DNA from: CAVTYH01 sp963738835
GTDB taxonomy: Bacteria > Planctomycetota > Planctomycetia > Pirellulales > JADZDJ01
Assembly (NCBI GenBank): GCA_963738835.1
Contig: CAVTYH010000001.1
Coordinates: forward strand, 868,001 to 932,000
Length of the DNA stretch: 64,000 nucleotides
Direction of reading: 5' to 3'
The notes under the pieces were generated by a model, which made no database searches, was not told the DNA's origin, and was given only the letters and a program-made list of their open reading frames with translations. This document shows positions 28,207 through 37,786 of the stretch, in pieces. Within the stretch, counting starts at the first letter, position 1. Each line of letters opens with the position of its first letter. The position numbers and the translations under genes are program-made.

Positions 28207-29184
28207 TTAACCCTCTCGTTTTTCGGCGGCTGCGAGAATAGCTCGTTTGACGGCCGTTTTGACCAATTGAACCTTGTAGGCGTTTTTGCTGAGCGGTTTG
28301 GCACCCTTGGTGGCGGCCTCTGCGGCCTGACTCGCAAGCTGCTCGTCCGGAATTTTGTCGTCCAAAAGCGCGGCAGCTTCCGGCACGCGCCATGGTTTTG
28401 GCGCCACGTGGCCGAGCACAATTTCGGATTTCCCGTTTTTGCCTCCAAAGGCAACCGACGCGGCCACCAGAGGCCAATCGAGACCTTTCCGTTGACGCAC
28501 TTCATAGGTGGCATTGGCCAAACCGCGGACGGGAATTGAAATGCGGGCAATCACTTCGTTGGCCGTCAGCAAGTTCTCGCGTTCTTCGGCATTCTTGGGA
28601 ATGCGGAAGAAATCTGCTACGGGAACTTGCCTACTTTTTGCACCGGGACCGACGATCTCAAGTGTTGCTTCCAAAGCAATCAGCGGCGGCGCGATAGCCG
28701 AAGGGCTGACAAAGTACGCCGGGCCCTCATTGCCGAAGATGGCGTGATACCGATTGTCCCCCTCAGGAATTAGCGATTTGCCGTCGAGTTGGCCCAGCAG
28801 ACCGAAACCTTGTCGATAATACCAGCATCGCGGTCTCTGGCAGAGATCGCCCGCCGCGGTGCCCATGTCGATAATCTGAGGACTGCCGATCCCTTCAATC
28901 GCCTGAGTAATTGCGGGGAATTCTTTGCGGATGCGATCGTGCTCAAGAACGTCCACGAGTGGCGTCGTGGCGCCAATTTGAACCACGTCGCCTTTGATCT
29001 CAATTCCTTTAAGGCTTGAGATTCCCTTAAGGTTAACTAGCCGTTTGGGGGAAAGCAGCCCTTGCTTGAGCGAGGTCACCAGATCGGTGCCGCCGGCAAG
29101 AATTTCGGTTTCGCCAAAGCTGCTGCTCAAAAAACCAAGGGCGCTTTCTAGATCGGCTGGATTGGCATATTCAAAGGAGTTCAT
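28207..29184 (-). CDS. xanthine dehydrogenase family, FAD-binding subunit (YagS/PaoB-like)
   Basis: 325 residues. The FAD-binding motif is LAGGTDLVTSLKQG with TAAGDLCQRPRCWYYRQG, and the C-terminal CO-dehydrogenase flavoprotein domain covers about 215-320. In E. coli PaoB the segment after QR.RC holds a [4Fe-4S] cluster. Here only two Cys remain in that stretch, so the extra cluster is probably absent. The start overlaps the stop of the Mo subunit (ATGA), giving one operon FeS-Mo-FAD. Confidence 0.88.
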   Translation of the reverse strand: MNSFEYANPADLESALGFLSSSFGETEILAGGTDLVTSLKQGLLSPKRLVNLKGISSLKGIEIKGDVVQIGATTPLVDVLEHDRIRKEFPAITQAIEGIGSPQIIDMGTAAGDLCQRPRCWYYRQGFGLLGQLDGKSLIPEGDNRYHAIFGNEGPAYFVSPSAIAPPLIALEATLEIVGPGAKSRQVPVADFFRIPKNAEERENLLTANEVIARISIPVRGLANATYEVRQRKGLDWPLVAASVAFGGKNGKSEIVLGHVAPKPWRVPEAAALLDDKIPDEQLASQAAEAATKGAKPLSKNAYKVQLVKTAVKRAILAAAEKREG

Positions 29185-31313
29185 GCGATCCCTCCACTGT
29201 GTAGTGCTGCAAGGACGCGATCCGCTGTCAGCGGCAAGGTCGGCACGCGGATTCCGATGGCGTTCGCCACGGCATTCGAGATGGCCGCGCCGGGTGAAAT
29301 CACGGGCGGTTCGCCCAGACCGATGACGCCACGTTCATCGTACCCTTTGCCGGTCATCATGTGGACCCGCAATTTTCCGACGTCAGAAAGCCCGGCCAGC
29401 CGGTAAAACTCCATATCGGGATTTAGCATGCGGCCTGTCGTCGGATCGTAAATTGCTTCTTCAAACAGTGCGTAAGTTACACCCATGATCAGGGCACCGT
29501 ACACCTGACTTTCCGCGGTTTTCAGGTCGATGATGAGGCCGCAATCTTGGACAGCGAGGATTTCGTTCATCGTCACCAAGCCGGTCTCGATATCGACCGA
29601 GACATCGGCAATTTGCACGCCCCCCACGCCGCTGCCGGTCAATTCCGTGCGTGCGCCCGGGGTGTGCTGCCCTTGCTGCGTGATCGAGTTTTGTCCCAGT
29701 AGCTTGCAAGCGTCCTTCCAAGCGACGGACTTTTGCGGATTGTCGATTTCGCGAATGGCGCCGTCGACGGCTTCCAATTTATCGGCGTCAGTTTTGAGCT
29801 CGTCGGCAACTTTCTTCAAAAGTTCATTGAGTGCAGCGATGGCCGCACGCCGTGACGACGATGAAATCCCTCCGATCGTCGTGCTGCCGCCGGAAGCCCC
29901 GTCGGCAGGATACGAATTGCGGCCGATATTCACATGCACCGCCTCGAGCGGCAGTCCAAGCGATTCGGCCACCACAATTCCGACACAAGTCCGCGTGCCA
30001 ACGCCAAGGTCCTGCGTTCCGATGCTGGCGATCACTGAACCGTCGGGATTGATGGTCACGTCGCAAGCGCTTTTGTGCCCTTGCCCACCCCAGGTGTGCA
30101 AGGAAATACCCAAACCGCGTTTGATTTGTCCTTTGGTCTTGTCACCGCGTAGATGGGCTTTTGATTTGTAGTCGATCAATCGTGCCGCCGTCTCCAGTTC
30201 TTCGCGATAGGTATCGCGCAGATTTTGCGGCGCAAACTCCAAGTTCTTCAAAAAGAACTCGAGCGCATCCATGCCGATCTTGGCGGCCAGATCTTCCATG
30301 GCCGACATCGTGATCAGGCAGCCTTGCGGGTGACCTGGCGCACGCCACGCTTGCACAGGCCCACGATTTGTTTTGATTCCCTGCGACGACGTGTTGCGGT
30401 TGGGAATGGTGGTGAAGACATACGGAACCGGCGGCGCGCCGAAGTTGCCCATGCCGCCTGAGCCCCACACTTTGGAATCCCAGGCGGTTACCAAACCATC
30501 TTTGTCGCAGGCGACTTTCACATCGGCAAAAGCCGACGGTCGATTGCCGGCGATCATTAGTTCCAGGTCACGGTCCAGTAGCAACTTCACCGGCTTGCCC
30601 GCTTTTTTCGACAGAATCACGCCGGCCGCGCCCCAGGCGCCGGGGCCGAACTTAGAGCCGAAACCGCCGCCCATGTACTGGCAGTCGATCTGAATTTTGT
30701 TGGCAGGCAAACCTGACGCATCGGTCAATTGACCCGCGACTCCGGATACGCTCTGTGTGGAGGGCCAAACCTTCATCCCGCTTGCACTGTACTCTGAAAC
30801 CTGGCCGTGCGGTTCAAGACAGCAATGCGTGATGCACGCAATGCCGTAGCGACCTTCGACGGTGGCAGCGGCATCGGCAAAACCTTTATCGGGATTGCCG
30901 GCGCTCTGAGTTCGGGGGCGCCCTTCGACTTTTTTAGGATCAGAATCGTCCACCTGCGGCTGGCCATGCTCGTATTCCGCCTTGATAAGTCGGATCGCCT
31001 CAGCGGCAATCTCTTCGGTGGTTGCCGCGAGTGCGACAATCTCCTGGCCAGCCCAATTGATCGGCTTGCCCGGCTCCGTCATGACGTGGACAGCCTTGAC
31101 GCCTTCCAGCGCCTCAGCGGCCTTCGTGTCAAGCGATTTGAGCGTACCCGCGGCGATCGGTGCGCCAAGAATCTTTCCGTAGAGCATGTCAGGACGCTGG
31201 ATATCGAGGCTGTACTTGGCTGTACCGCTCGACTTGTCCGGACCATCAAGCCGATCGATTCGCGTTCCAATCAGCTTCAGCTTCTCTTTCGGGGGCCAAT
31301 TGATGCTGGTCAT
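29181..31313 (-). CDS. xanthine dehydrogenase family, molybdopterin-binding subunit (YagR/PaoC-like)
   Basis: 710 residues, normal for the compact PaoC type. An aldehyde oxidase a/b hammerhead covers about 20-130. Mo-cofactor motifs include QYMGGGFGSKFGPGAWG, RAPGHPQGCLITM and GASGGSTTIGG. The catalytic Glu lies in GVIGLGEPPVISPGAAISNA near the C terminus. The substrate is likely an aldehyde or aromatic heterocycle, oxidised in the periplasm because the FeS partner carries a Tat signal. It overlaps both neighbours by four bases. Confidence 0.9.
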   Translation of the reverse strand: MTSINWPPKEKLKLIGTRIDRLDGPDKSSGTAKYSLDIQRPDMLYGKILGAPIAAGTLKSLDTKAAEALEGVKAVHVMTEPGKPINWAGQEIVALAATTEEIAAEAIRLIKAEYEHGQPQVDDSDPKKVEGRPRTQSAGNPDKGFADAAATVEGRYGIACITHCCLEPHGQVSEYSASGMKVWPSTQSVSGVAGQLTDASGLPANKIQIDCQYMGGGFGSKFGPGAWGAAGVILSKKAGKPVKLLLDRDLELMIAGNRPSAFADVKVACDKDGLVTAWDSKVWGSGGMGNFGAPPVPYVFTTIPNRNTSSQGIKTNRGPVQAWRAPGHPQGCLITMSAMEDLAAKIGMDALEFFLKNLEFAPQNLRDTYREELETAARLIDYKSKAHLRGDKTKGQIKRGLGISLHTWGGQGHKSACDVTINPDGSVIASIGTQDLGVGTRTCVGIVVAESLGLPLEAVHVNIGRNSYPADGASGGSTTIGGISSSSRRAAIAALNELLKKVADELKTDADKLEAVDGAIREIDNPQKSVAWKDACKLLGQNSITQQGQHTPGARTELTGSGVGGVQIADVSVDIETGLVTMNEILAVQDCGLIIDLKTAESQVYGALIMGVTYALFEEAIYDPTTGRMLNPDMEFYRLAGLSDVGKLRVHMMTGKGYDERGVIGLGEPPVISPGAAISNAVANAIGIRVPTLPLTADRVLAALHSGGIA

Positions 31314-31960
31314 GATGCGCCTCCCATTCTTTTACCGGCTTCAACGACGGCCTCTTTGATGCCTGCATAAGTGCCGCAGCGACAGAGGTTGCCGCCCAAT
31401 CCGAGTCGGACTTGTTCGGCGGTTGGATTCGGGTGCGATTTGAGCATCGCCGTGCAGGCCACGACAAAGCCAGGGGTGCAGAACCCACACTGCTGCGCGT
31501 CGTTATGCACAAACGCCGCCTGCACCGGACTGAGATGCTCGGGAGTGCCAAGTCCCTCGATTGTCGTGATTTTGCTTCCCTGTGAATCGATCGCTAGTGC
31601 AGTGCATGAGTAGATTGTCCGGCCGTCTTTGATCACGGTGCATGCGCCGCACGTGCCTCGGTCGCAAACTTTTTTCGCGCCGGTGATATCGAGCCGGTTG
31701 CGCAGCGCATCTAGCAATGTCGTGCGTGGCTCGACCATGAGCTGCTTGGTTTCACCGTTGACCGTGAGCGAGATTGGCTCCGGGCCTGGACCAACCAACT
31801 TCGAGGCAGTTTGCTCGGCATCAGCCGCCTTCGCGACTTCCATCAGCCGCGACTCGACGACGGTTCCCAGGGCCGTCAATCCTGCGCCGCGCAGAAAACC
31901 GCGGCGCGAAAACCCATTCTTGTTTTCAGGCTCGGCTGCCTGATCGCTCTGGTTCGGCAT
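31310..31960 (-). CDS. xanthine dehydrogenase family, Tat-exported [2Fe-2S] subunit (YagT/PaoA-like)
   Basis: 216 residues from ATG 31960, which has GGGAGGCG upstream; the longer frame is rejected. The twin-arginine signal is FSRRGFLRGAG. The plant-type ferredoxin cluster uses CDRGTCGACTV and a later Cys in IYSC, and the second cluster uses CGFCTPG and CRCGTY. This shows that the whole heterotrimer is exported folded, as for E. coli PaoABC. First gene of the operon. Confidence 0.92.
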   Translation of the reverse strand: MPNQSDQAAEPENKNGFSRRGFLRGAGLTALGTVVESRLMEVAKAADAEQTASKLVGPGPEPISLTVNGETKQLMVEPRTTLLDALRNRLDITGAKKVCDRGTCGACTVIKDGRTIYSCTALAIDSQGSKITTIEGLGTPEHLSPVQAAFVHNDAQQCGFCTPGFVVACTAMLKSHPNPTAEQVRLGLGGNLCRCGTYAGIKEAVVEAGKRMGGAS

Positions 31961-32727
31961 AACGCCTCCCTCGTCGAATTCAAATGCCGCGGCCAATAGA
32001 ACTGCGGCAACGTCTATAGCGCCCACTAGCCCTAATCGTCCCCGAGACCGACATCCTTACCGCAAGATGATAAGCGGTCAGCCCGCAAGAAGCAACGATT
32101 CTTATTCTTCGTTTTGTGGAAAGTGACGCAATTTACCGTGAAATGCCCAGGGGGCGGGGTCGAAGGGGTACCCTGGATTCGAGGTCTCCGAGCCCCAGGA
32201 ATTCTCGCATCCGGGTGGCTGACGCATCCCCGGAATTGGCAGCTCACCTGCTCCCTTAAACTGGGAACCAGTTGGAGTGCGAGTATCCTGACGGACCGGA
32301 AGCCGGCAAGGATTTTCTCGTATCAAGCGGCACCTGAAGGGACATCGACGAACCTGAGCTGCAAGAGGTACAACATGGATATCAGATTGATTTCCCCGGT
32401 CGGTTTCTCGTCGGCGTCGCGCACCATCTGCGTCGACTCGTTCCGGAGATCATCCATCGCTTTGGTCGGCACGCCGACAAGTCGATCTTCGCTCGGCGTG
32501 GAAAATACTTGCTCTTGCGGTACGGCACTGATAAGCTCCAATGGTATCAGCCAACACGAGCCAAAGTGATGTCTTGCATAGGGCTCGTAAATTGGCCCAG
32601 CCCACCAAAGAATTCTCGCCCCCTTGCCGCACGTTGCGGCTTGATTGCGGAACCTGCAAGTCGGATGAATGTTCGTCGGTCCACACCACCACTTCAATCC
32701 AAGAAAGTCGTAACTCCAGGAGATTTT
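31961..32727. other. intergenic region with a REP-like repeat
   Basis: About 770 bases between the divergent FeS-subunit and DUF2911 genes. Several frames are open, but none has a ribosome site together with recognisable protein content. The only structure seen is the GAGCCCC-GGAATTCT type repeat listed separately, shared with 57.9 kb. Confidence 0.55.
32150..32215. repeat. dispersed REP-like repeat, copy 1
   Basis: Contains GGGGTCGA, TACC, CCGAGCCCC, GGAATTCT and GGGTGGCTG in the same order as a segment at 57905-57955. GGGG..TCGA and CGAGCCCC can pair as a short stem. Such GGGGTCG/CGAGCCCC hairpins are typical of dispersed planctomycete repeats. Confidence 0.45.
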
Positions 32728-33279
32728 ATGAGCACACGCAAATTCGTCTTTCTCGTTGTCACCGCAATTGCGGTTTTCAGCACAGTGCCAGCGATGGCGC
32801 AACGGCAACGTACCAGCCCGCATGAAACGACGAGCGCGGTCATCGACGGCAACCGCGTTACGCTGGTGTATGGCCGCCCGTATTCAAAGGATCCGAAGAG
32901 CGGCGAAATTCGCAAGATTTGGGGAACATTGGTGCCCAATAGCAAGGCGTGGCGCCTAGGAGCCGACGAAGCGACACTCCTCATTACTCAGCAGCCGATT
33001 GTGATGGGCGAAACAACGGTGCCGGCAGGCGCTTACACGCTGTACATGGTTCCCGATGAGACCGGCGCTAAACTGGCCATCAGCACCAAACTTGGGCAAT
33101 GGGGAATTCCTGTTGACGAGAAACACGATCTGGCACGAGTCGATCTGAAGAAGGAACCTCTGGAAAAGCCGAACGATCAGCTCGCACTGGCTATTGAGAA
33201 GAACCCATCCGGCGGCGGCCTCCTCAAAATCATGTGGGAAGGTACGCAATTCTCTGTGCCGTTCACGATCAAGAAATAG
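32728..33279 (+). CDS. DUF2911 domain protein, secreted
   Basis: 183 residues from ATG 32728 with AGGAG at 32718-32722. A signal peptide ends near VPAMAQ. The DUF2911 signature is easily seen: VTLVYGRPYSKDPKSGEI, WRLGADEATLL, TTVPAGAYTLYMVPDE, LGQWGIPVDEKHDLARV and WEGTQFSVPF. The family is small, exported, and common in Bacteroidota, Planctomycetota and related groups, with no known activity. Stands alone, just before the PIG-L operon. Confidence 0.85.
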   Translation: MSTRKFVFLVVTAIAVFSTVPAMAQRQRTSPHETTSAVIDGNRVTLVYGRPYSKDPKSGEIRKIWGTLVPNSKAWRLGADEATLLITQQPIVMGETTVPAGAYTLYMVPDETGAKLAISTKLGQWGIPVDEKHDLARVDLKKEPLEKPNDQLALAIEKNPSGGGLLKIMWEGTQFSVPFTIKK

Positions 33280-33339
33280 CCGGAGTCCGTGTCGTCGCTC
33301 CCCGATCGCAACAAATCGAAGGATGTGCGAATTGCGCGC

Positions 33340-35874
33340 ATGAAACGAGAGATTCCACACAGAGAATTGTGGCGCCGTCTCCATGACATCATTTGTGTTA
33401 TGGCTGCTGCGGTGCTGATGATGGCAGGGTCTGAAAATTGCGCTGTGGCGAGTGACTCGTCTTCCGGTTCTGTCATTTTGCAACAGCTGCGCGGCTTTCA
33501 AGAGCTGGGCAGCGTGCTACACATTGCAGCCCATCCGGATGATGAGAATACACAACTCATCACCTACCTGGCGCGAGGCCGCAATGTCCGCACGGCTTAT
33601 TTGTCGATCACGCGCGGCGACGGCGGCCAAAACGTGCTGGGTCCGGAGTTCGGCGAAGAATTGGGATTGATTCGCACGCAGGAATTGCTGGCTGCCCGGC
33701 GTCTCGATGGTGGACAGCAGTTTTTCACACGTGCCATCGACTTTGGTTTCTCGAAAGATTATCGAGAAACGCTCAGAATTTGGGACGAACAAAAAGTTCT
33801 TTCCGACGTTGTGCGGGTGCTCCGAACGTTTCAACCCGACGTGATCGTCACGCGGTTTTCCCCTGAAGCAAGCCGTACGCACGGCCATCACACAGCGTCT
33901 GCCGTGCTGGCGGTGGAAGCATTCAAATTGGCGGGCGATCCCACGGCGTTTCCCGAACAACTGAAAAAGTTAACCGTCTGGCAACCAAAACGAGTCTTAA
34001 TGAACGGCGGTGGACCAGGACGCGGCGCGCAAGGCGGTGCAGAGACCGGGGCCGCGGTGCGGATGGATATCAGCGGCACCGACCCCGTACTGAACGAATC
34101 GTTTGCGGAGATTGCCGGGCGCAGCCGGGCTATGCACAAAACACAAGGCTTCGGCAATTTCGGCGGTGGTGGCGGAAGGGGTGGCCCGCGGTTGGAATCG
34201 TTTCAGCTTTTGGCAGGCGAACCGGCCACGAAAGACATTTTCGATGGCATCGATACCACCTGGAGTCGCGTTCCTGGTGGAGCAGAAATTGGGCGGCTGA
34301 CCGAAAGCGTCATCACAAAATTCAATCCGCAAGACCCGGCGGCGAGTGTGTCTGATCTATTAGCGATTCGCAGCCAGTTGGTCAAACTACAGTCGGATCG
34401 ATTGGTTGAACTGAAACGTCAACAGTTGGATAAGATTCTGCAAAATTGCCTCGGCCTCACCGTTGAAACCACCGTGGCCCATGCCGAAGTTGTGCCAGGT
34501 GAATCCATTAAAATGCAACACGCCGTGTCCGTAAGCAGCGATGTGCCCGTGCGCTGGCTGGGAGTTCACTACCCCAGCATCTCGCAAGCCGTGGACGAAC
34601 CCATCGAACTGCACCCCAACCAGCCCGCCACGCGCGAAACATCACAAACGATTTCTGCTGATGTCGGACTCAGCCAGCCGTATTGGCTTCGTGAGCCGCC
34701 AGACGTGGGCATTTATCAGGTGCAAGATTCCACGCTCATCGGTCGGCCCGAGAATCCGCCGGCGTTTCCGATCGAGCAGGTGTTCGAAGTCCGCGGACAG
34801 AAACTGGTGCTTCCCGACGAACCGGTGGAGATCGTCGCCAAAGGCGACAAGTCCGCGGTTCGGTGGCGGTTGGAAATTGTTGCACCGGTGGCGCTCAGTT
34901 TCGATTACGACGTGCAGAATTTTGTCCCTGGGGTGGCGCGGCCCGTGCAGGTGCAAGTGGTTGCCATGCGAGCCGGCGCTCACGGCCAACTAAAACTTGA
35001 AGCGCCGTCGGACTGGAAAATTTCGCCGGCGTCGCAAGCGTTTCAGATTGCAGAGGTTAGCAGCACCGCCAAAGTGTCGTTCACCGTGACGCCGCCGCGG
35101 CAAGCAGAGTCCGCCGATATTGTTGCGCGGGCCGACATCAACGGTGCGACGTTTAGCAATCGCCGCGTGGAGATTCATTACGACCACATTCCGCCGCTGT
35201 TGTTGCAGCCCTCGGCCAGACTTAAAGCCGTGGCGCTGGATTTGGCGATTCGCGGCCATTTGGTGGGCTATTTGCCGGGCGCTGGCGACAGTGTGGCCGA
35301 ATGCTTGGCGCAAATGGGCTATAAGGTCAATCAGCTCAGTGCCAATGACCTTACCGAAGAAGGACTACACGGCCTGGATGCTGTCGTCTTCGGCATCCGC
35401 GCCTTCAATGTGCGAACCGATTTGGCTCCGCACTTGCCAGCCCTGTTCGCGTATGTGGAGGCAGGGGGCAACGTAATTGTGCAATACAATCGACCCGATA
35501 GTAAAGCCAACAAGCTTGCTCCCTACGATTTGCGAATTTCGTCGGAGCGGGTAACCGACGAGCAATCGCCCGTCACGTTTTTAGCGCCCGATCATCCGGC
35601 ACTCAACGTTCCCAATAAAATCACAACAGCCGATTTCAATGGTTGGGTTCAGGAACGGGGCATTTATTTTCCGAACGAGTGGGACGACCATTTCACGCCG
35701 ATCATTGCCTGCAACGATCCCGGCGAAGCCCCGCTCAAGGGCGGAATCTTGATCGCCAAACATGGCCGCGGCAATTTTGTGTACACCAGTCTGGTTTGGT
35801 TCCGAGAGCTTCCTGCCGGAGTGCCAGGCGCATATCGGCTCTTCGCAAATCTGGTTTCGCTTGGAAAAGAATGA
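33340..35874 (+). CDS. exported PIG-L/LmbE deacetylase with C-terminal ThuA/GATase-like domain
   Basis: 844 residues from ATG 33340; a GTG further upstream is possible. After a membrane/signal segment, the LmbE domain covers about 40-280 with zinc motif HIAAHPDDENTQ and a second His set in THGHHTAS. A central part with Ig-like repeats follows. The last 220 residues (LVGYLPGAGDSVAECLAQMG, DAVVFGIRAFNVRTDLAPHL, GGNVIVQYNRP) resemble the class-I-amidotransferase-like fold of ThuA/DUF4350. The LmbE family removes N-acetyl groups from GlcNAc conjugates. It overlaps the next gene (ATGA) in an operon that also encodes bacillithiol enzymes, including a second LmbE protein. Confidence 0.85.
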   Translation: MKREIPHRELWRRLHDIICVMAAAVLMMAGSENCAVASDSSSGSVILQQLRGFQELGSVLHIAAHPDDENTQLITYLARGRNVRTAYLSITRGDGGQNVLGPEFGEELGLIRTQELLAARRLDGGQQFFTRAIDFGFSKDYRETLRIWDEQKVLSDVVRVLRTFQPDVIVTRFSPEASRTHGHHTASAVLAVEAFKLAGDPTAFPEQLKKLTVWQPKRVLMNGGGPGRGAQGGAETGAAVRMDISGTDPVLNESFAEIAGRSRAMHKTQGFGNFGGGGGRGGPRLESFQLLAGEPATKDIFDGIDTTWSRVPGGAEIGRLTESVITKFNPQDPAASVSDLLAIRSQLVKLQSDRLVELKRQQLDKILQNCLGLTVETTVAHAEVVPGESIKMQHAVSVSSDVPVRWLGVHYPSISQAVDEPIELHPNQPATRETSQTISADVGLSQPYWLREPPDVGIYQVQDSTLIGRPENPPAFPIEQVFEVRGQKLVLPDEPVEIVAKGDKSAVRWRLEIVAPVALSFDYDVQNFVPGVARPVQVQVVAMRAGAHGQLKLEAPSDWKISPASQAFQIAEVSSTAKVSFTVTPPRQAESADIVARADINGATFSNRRVEIHYDHIPPLLLQPSARLKAVALDLAIRGHLVGYLPGAGDSVAECLAQMGYKVNQLSANDLTEEGLHGLDAVVFGIRAFNVRTDLAPHLPALFAYVEAGGNVIVQYNRPDSKANKLAPYDLRISSERVTDEQSPVTFLAPDHPALNVPNKITTADFNGWVQERGIYFPNEWDDHFTPIIACNDPGEAPLKGGILIAKHGRGNFVYTSLVWFRELPAGVPGAYRLFANLVSLGKE

Positions 35875-36053
35875 AACCCGACAAGCCGGCGAATACGATG
35901 ACCGATTCGCTTCCCACACCTCAAACTGCGGCGGAAGATGAAACGACCGATTTGCCCGGACTCCGCACCTGGCCGGCGGTGTACGCCTTTGTGCTGGGCA
36001 CGTTCATCGTTTGGGTCGTGCTGCTGACCGCGCTCTCGAGGGCGTTTTTGTGA
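35871..36053 (+). CDS. single-helix membrane peptide
   Basis: 60 residues. The ATG overlaps the PIG-L stop (ATGA) and its own stop overlaps the symporter start (GTGA). The first half is polar (TPQTAAEDETTDLPG); the second half is one transmembrane helix (WPAVYAFVLGTFIVWVVLL). The exact stop-start overlaps on both sides and the clean helix argue that it is translated. It may be a small partner of the symporter; no family recognised. Confidence 0.65.
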   Translation: MKPDKPANTMTDSLPTPQTAAEDETTDLPGLRTWPAVYAFVLGTFIVWVVLLTALSRAFL

Positions 36054-37786
36054 ACGCACTCGATTATGTCGTGCTGCTGGGCACCATCTTGGGAATCGCG
36101 GGCTATGGAATTTGGCGCACTCGCGACCGACGCACGCTCGATACATTTCTGAAAGGCCAGGGTAAAACCCGGTGGTTTAGCATCGGACTGTCGGTCATGG
36201 CCACACAGGCCAGTGCTGTTACGTTTCTTTCGACTCCGGGGCAGGGCTACCAAAGCGGACTTGGCTTCGTGCAATTTTATTTTGGAATGCCGGTGGCGCT
36301 AGTGATAATTGCCGCCGTATTCCTGCCGATTTATCGCAGCTTGAAGGTTTACACGGCTTACGAATATTTGGGACAGCGATTCGACAAAAAAACACGGCTA
36401 TTGGGCGCCACGGTATTTCTGTTGCAGCGCGGCATCGGCGCCGGCATTACCATTTACGCGCCGGCGATCGTGCTGTCGACCGTGATGGGTTGGCGGTTGG
36501 ATGTGACGATCATTTGCAGCGGCCTGGTGGTCATTGCCTACACGGCGCTGGGCGGAAGCGACGCCGTAAATGTAACGCAGAAGCAGCAAATTGCCGTGAT
36601 CTTCTCCGGCATGATTGGCGCTGCCATCGTGCTGTGGTGCAAATTGCCCTCGGGCCTCACGTTGTCCGACACGCTAATGCTTGCCGGCGGATTCAACAAA
36701 CTACAGGCCGTCGATTATCGGTTCGATTGGAACAATCGCTACACGTTTTGGAGCGGCGCCTTGGCGGCTACGTTTCTGATGCTCGCGTATTTTGGCGCGG
36801 ATCAATCGCAAGTGCAGCGGTACATTTCCGGAGCATCGCTACGCGAAAGCCGGCTCGGGTTGATGTTTAATGCGGTGTTCAAAATCCCTATGCAGTTTTT
36901 TATTTTATCGCTCGGAGTATTGTTGTTTGTGTTTTATCTATTCGAGCAGCCGCCGGTCTATTTCAATCAGGTTGCCTGGAAACTTCGAACGGAACAGGGC
37001 GATCGTCAACAACTCAGCGATTTGGAAACGAAATTTAAAACGGCTCATCTGCAGCAACGGCAGAATTTACAAGTGTGGCTCGATGCTCGGCATTCCGGCA
37101 ATCTGGAAGTGGAGGCTGCGGCCCGTTTATCCGCCGCTGCCGCGCAACAAGATATGGATGCGATTCGCCTGCAAGCCGCAAAAGTCGTTGATCCCAACAA
37201 GAAGACCAGCGATTCCGATTACGTGTTCATCACATTCATTCTCGACTATTTGCCGCACGGACTGATTGGCTTATTGATCGCCACTTTTTTTGCCGCCGCA
37301 TTGTCGGCCAAAGCGGCAGAACTGAACGCGTTGGCGTCGACAACCACGATTGATTTGTATCGGCACCTGATTAAGCCCGCTGCCAGCGATCCCCAGTGCC
37401 TGACAGCGTCGAAATGGTTCACCGTCGGGTGGGGACTCGTTTCGATTGGCTTTGCGTTGAATGTGGCGCTAGTCGACAATCTGATCCAAGCGGTCAATAT
37501 TGTTGGTTCAATCTTCTACCCGATCATGCTCGGTTTATTCATGATCGGCTTTTTTGTGCGCTGGGTCGGTGGAAACGCAGCCTTTTGGGGCGCTTTATTT
37601 GCGCAGGTTTTGGTCATCGGTTTACATTTCTATTGTATGCACTACGAATTGCGCTATGGTTCGCCACCGATCAGTTACCTTTGGTATAACCCAATTGGCT
37701 GCGTATCCTGCATCTTGCTCAGTATGCTGCTGCAACCATTCTGCCGCCCACCGGTTCGCCTTACCGCTTTGCCGCCCACCGCATGA
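36050..37786 (+). CDS. sodium:solute symporter (SSS family)
   Basis: 578 residues from GTG 36050, with about 13 helices. Family features include GQGKTRWFSIGLSVMATQAS, TFLSTPGQGYQSGLGFVQF, TAYEYLGQRF, TALGGSDAVNVTQKQQIAVI and FFAAALSAKAAELNALASTT. A cytoplasmic or periplasmic insert of about 90 polar residues (about 310-400, Gln/Ala-rich) separates helices 8 and 9. The cargo is unknown. It overlaps its neighbours on both sides, linking it to LmbE and bacillithiol genes. Confidence 0.88.
   Translation: MNALDYVVLLGTILGIAGYGIWRTRDRRTLDTFLKGQGKTRWFSIGLSVMATQASAVTFLSTPGQGYQSGLGFVQFYFGMPVALVIIAAVFLPIYRSLKVYTAYEYLGQRFDKKTRLLGATVFLLQRGIGAGITIYAPAIVLSTVMGWRLDVTIICSGLVVIAYTALGGSDAVNVTQKQQIAVIFSGMIGAAIVLWCKLPSGLTLSDTLMLAGGFNKLQAVDYRFDWNNRYTFWSGALAATFLMLAYFGADQSQVQRYISGASLRESRLGLMFNAVFKIPMQFFILSLGVLLFVFYLFEQPPVYFNQVAWKLRTEQGDRQQLSDLETKFKTAHLQQRQNLQVWLDARHSGNLEVEAAARLSAAAAQQDMDAIRLQAAKVVDPNKKTSDSDYVFITFILDYLPHGLIGLLIATFFAAALSAKAAELNALASTTTIDLYRHLIKPAASDPQCLTASKWFTVGWGLVSIGFALNVALVDNLIQAVNIVGSIFYPIMLGLFMIGFFVRWVGGNAAFWGALFAQVLVIGLHFYCMHYELRYGSPPISYLWYNPIGCVSCILLSMLLQPFCRPPVRLTALPPTA

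Noticed and set aside
32323..32823. 166-residue minus-strand frame in the gap before the DUF2911 gene
   Set aside because: Runs across the DUF2911 start and ribosome site, has no start signal of its own and no family resemblance.
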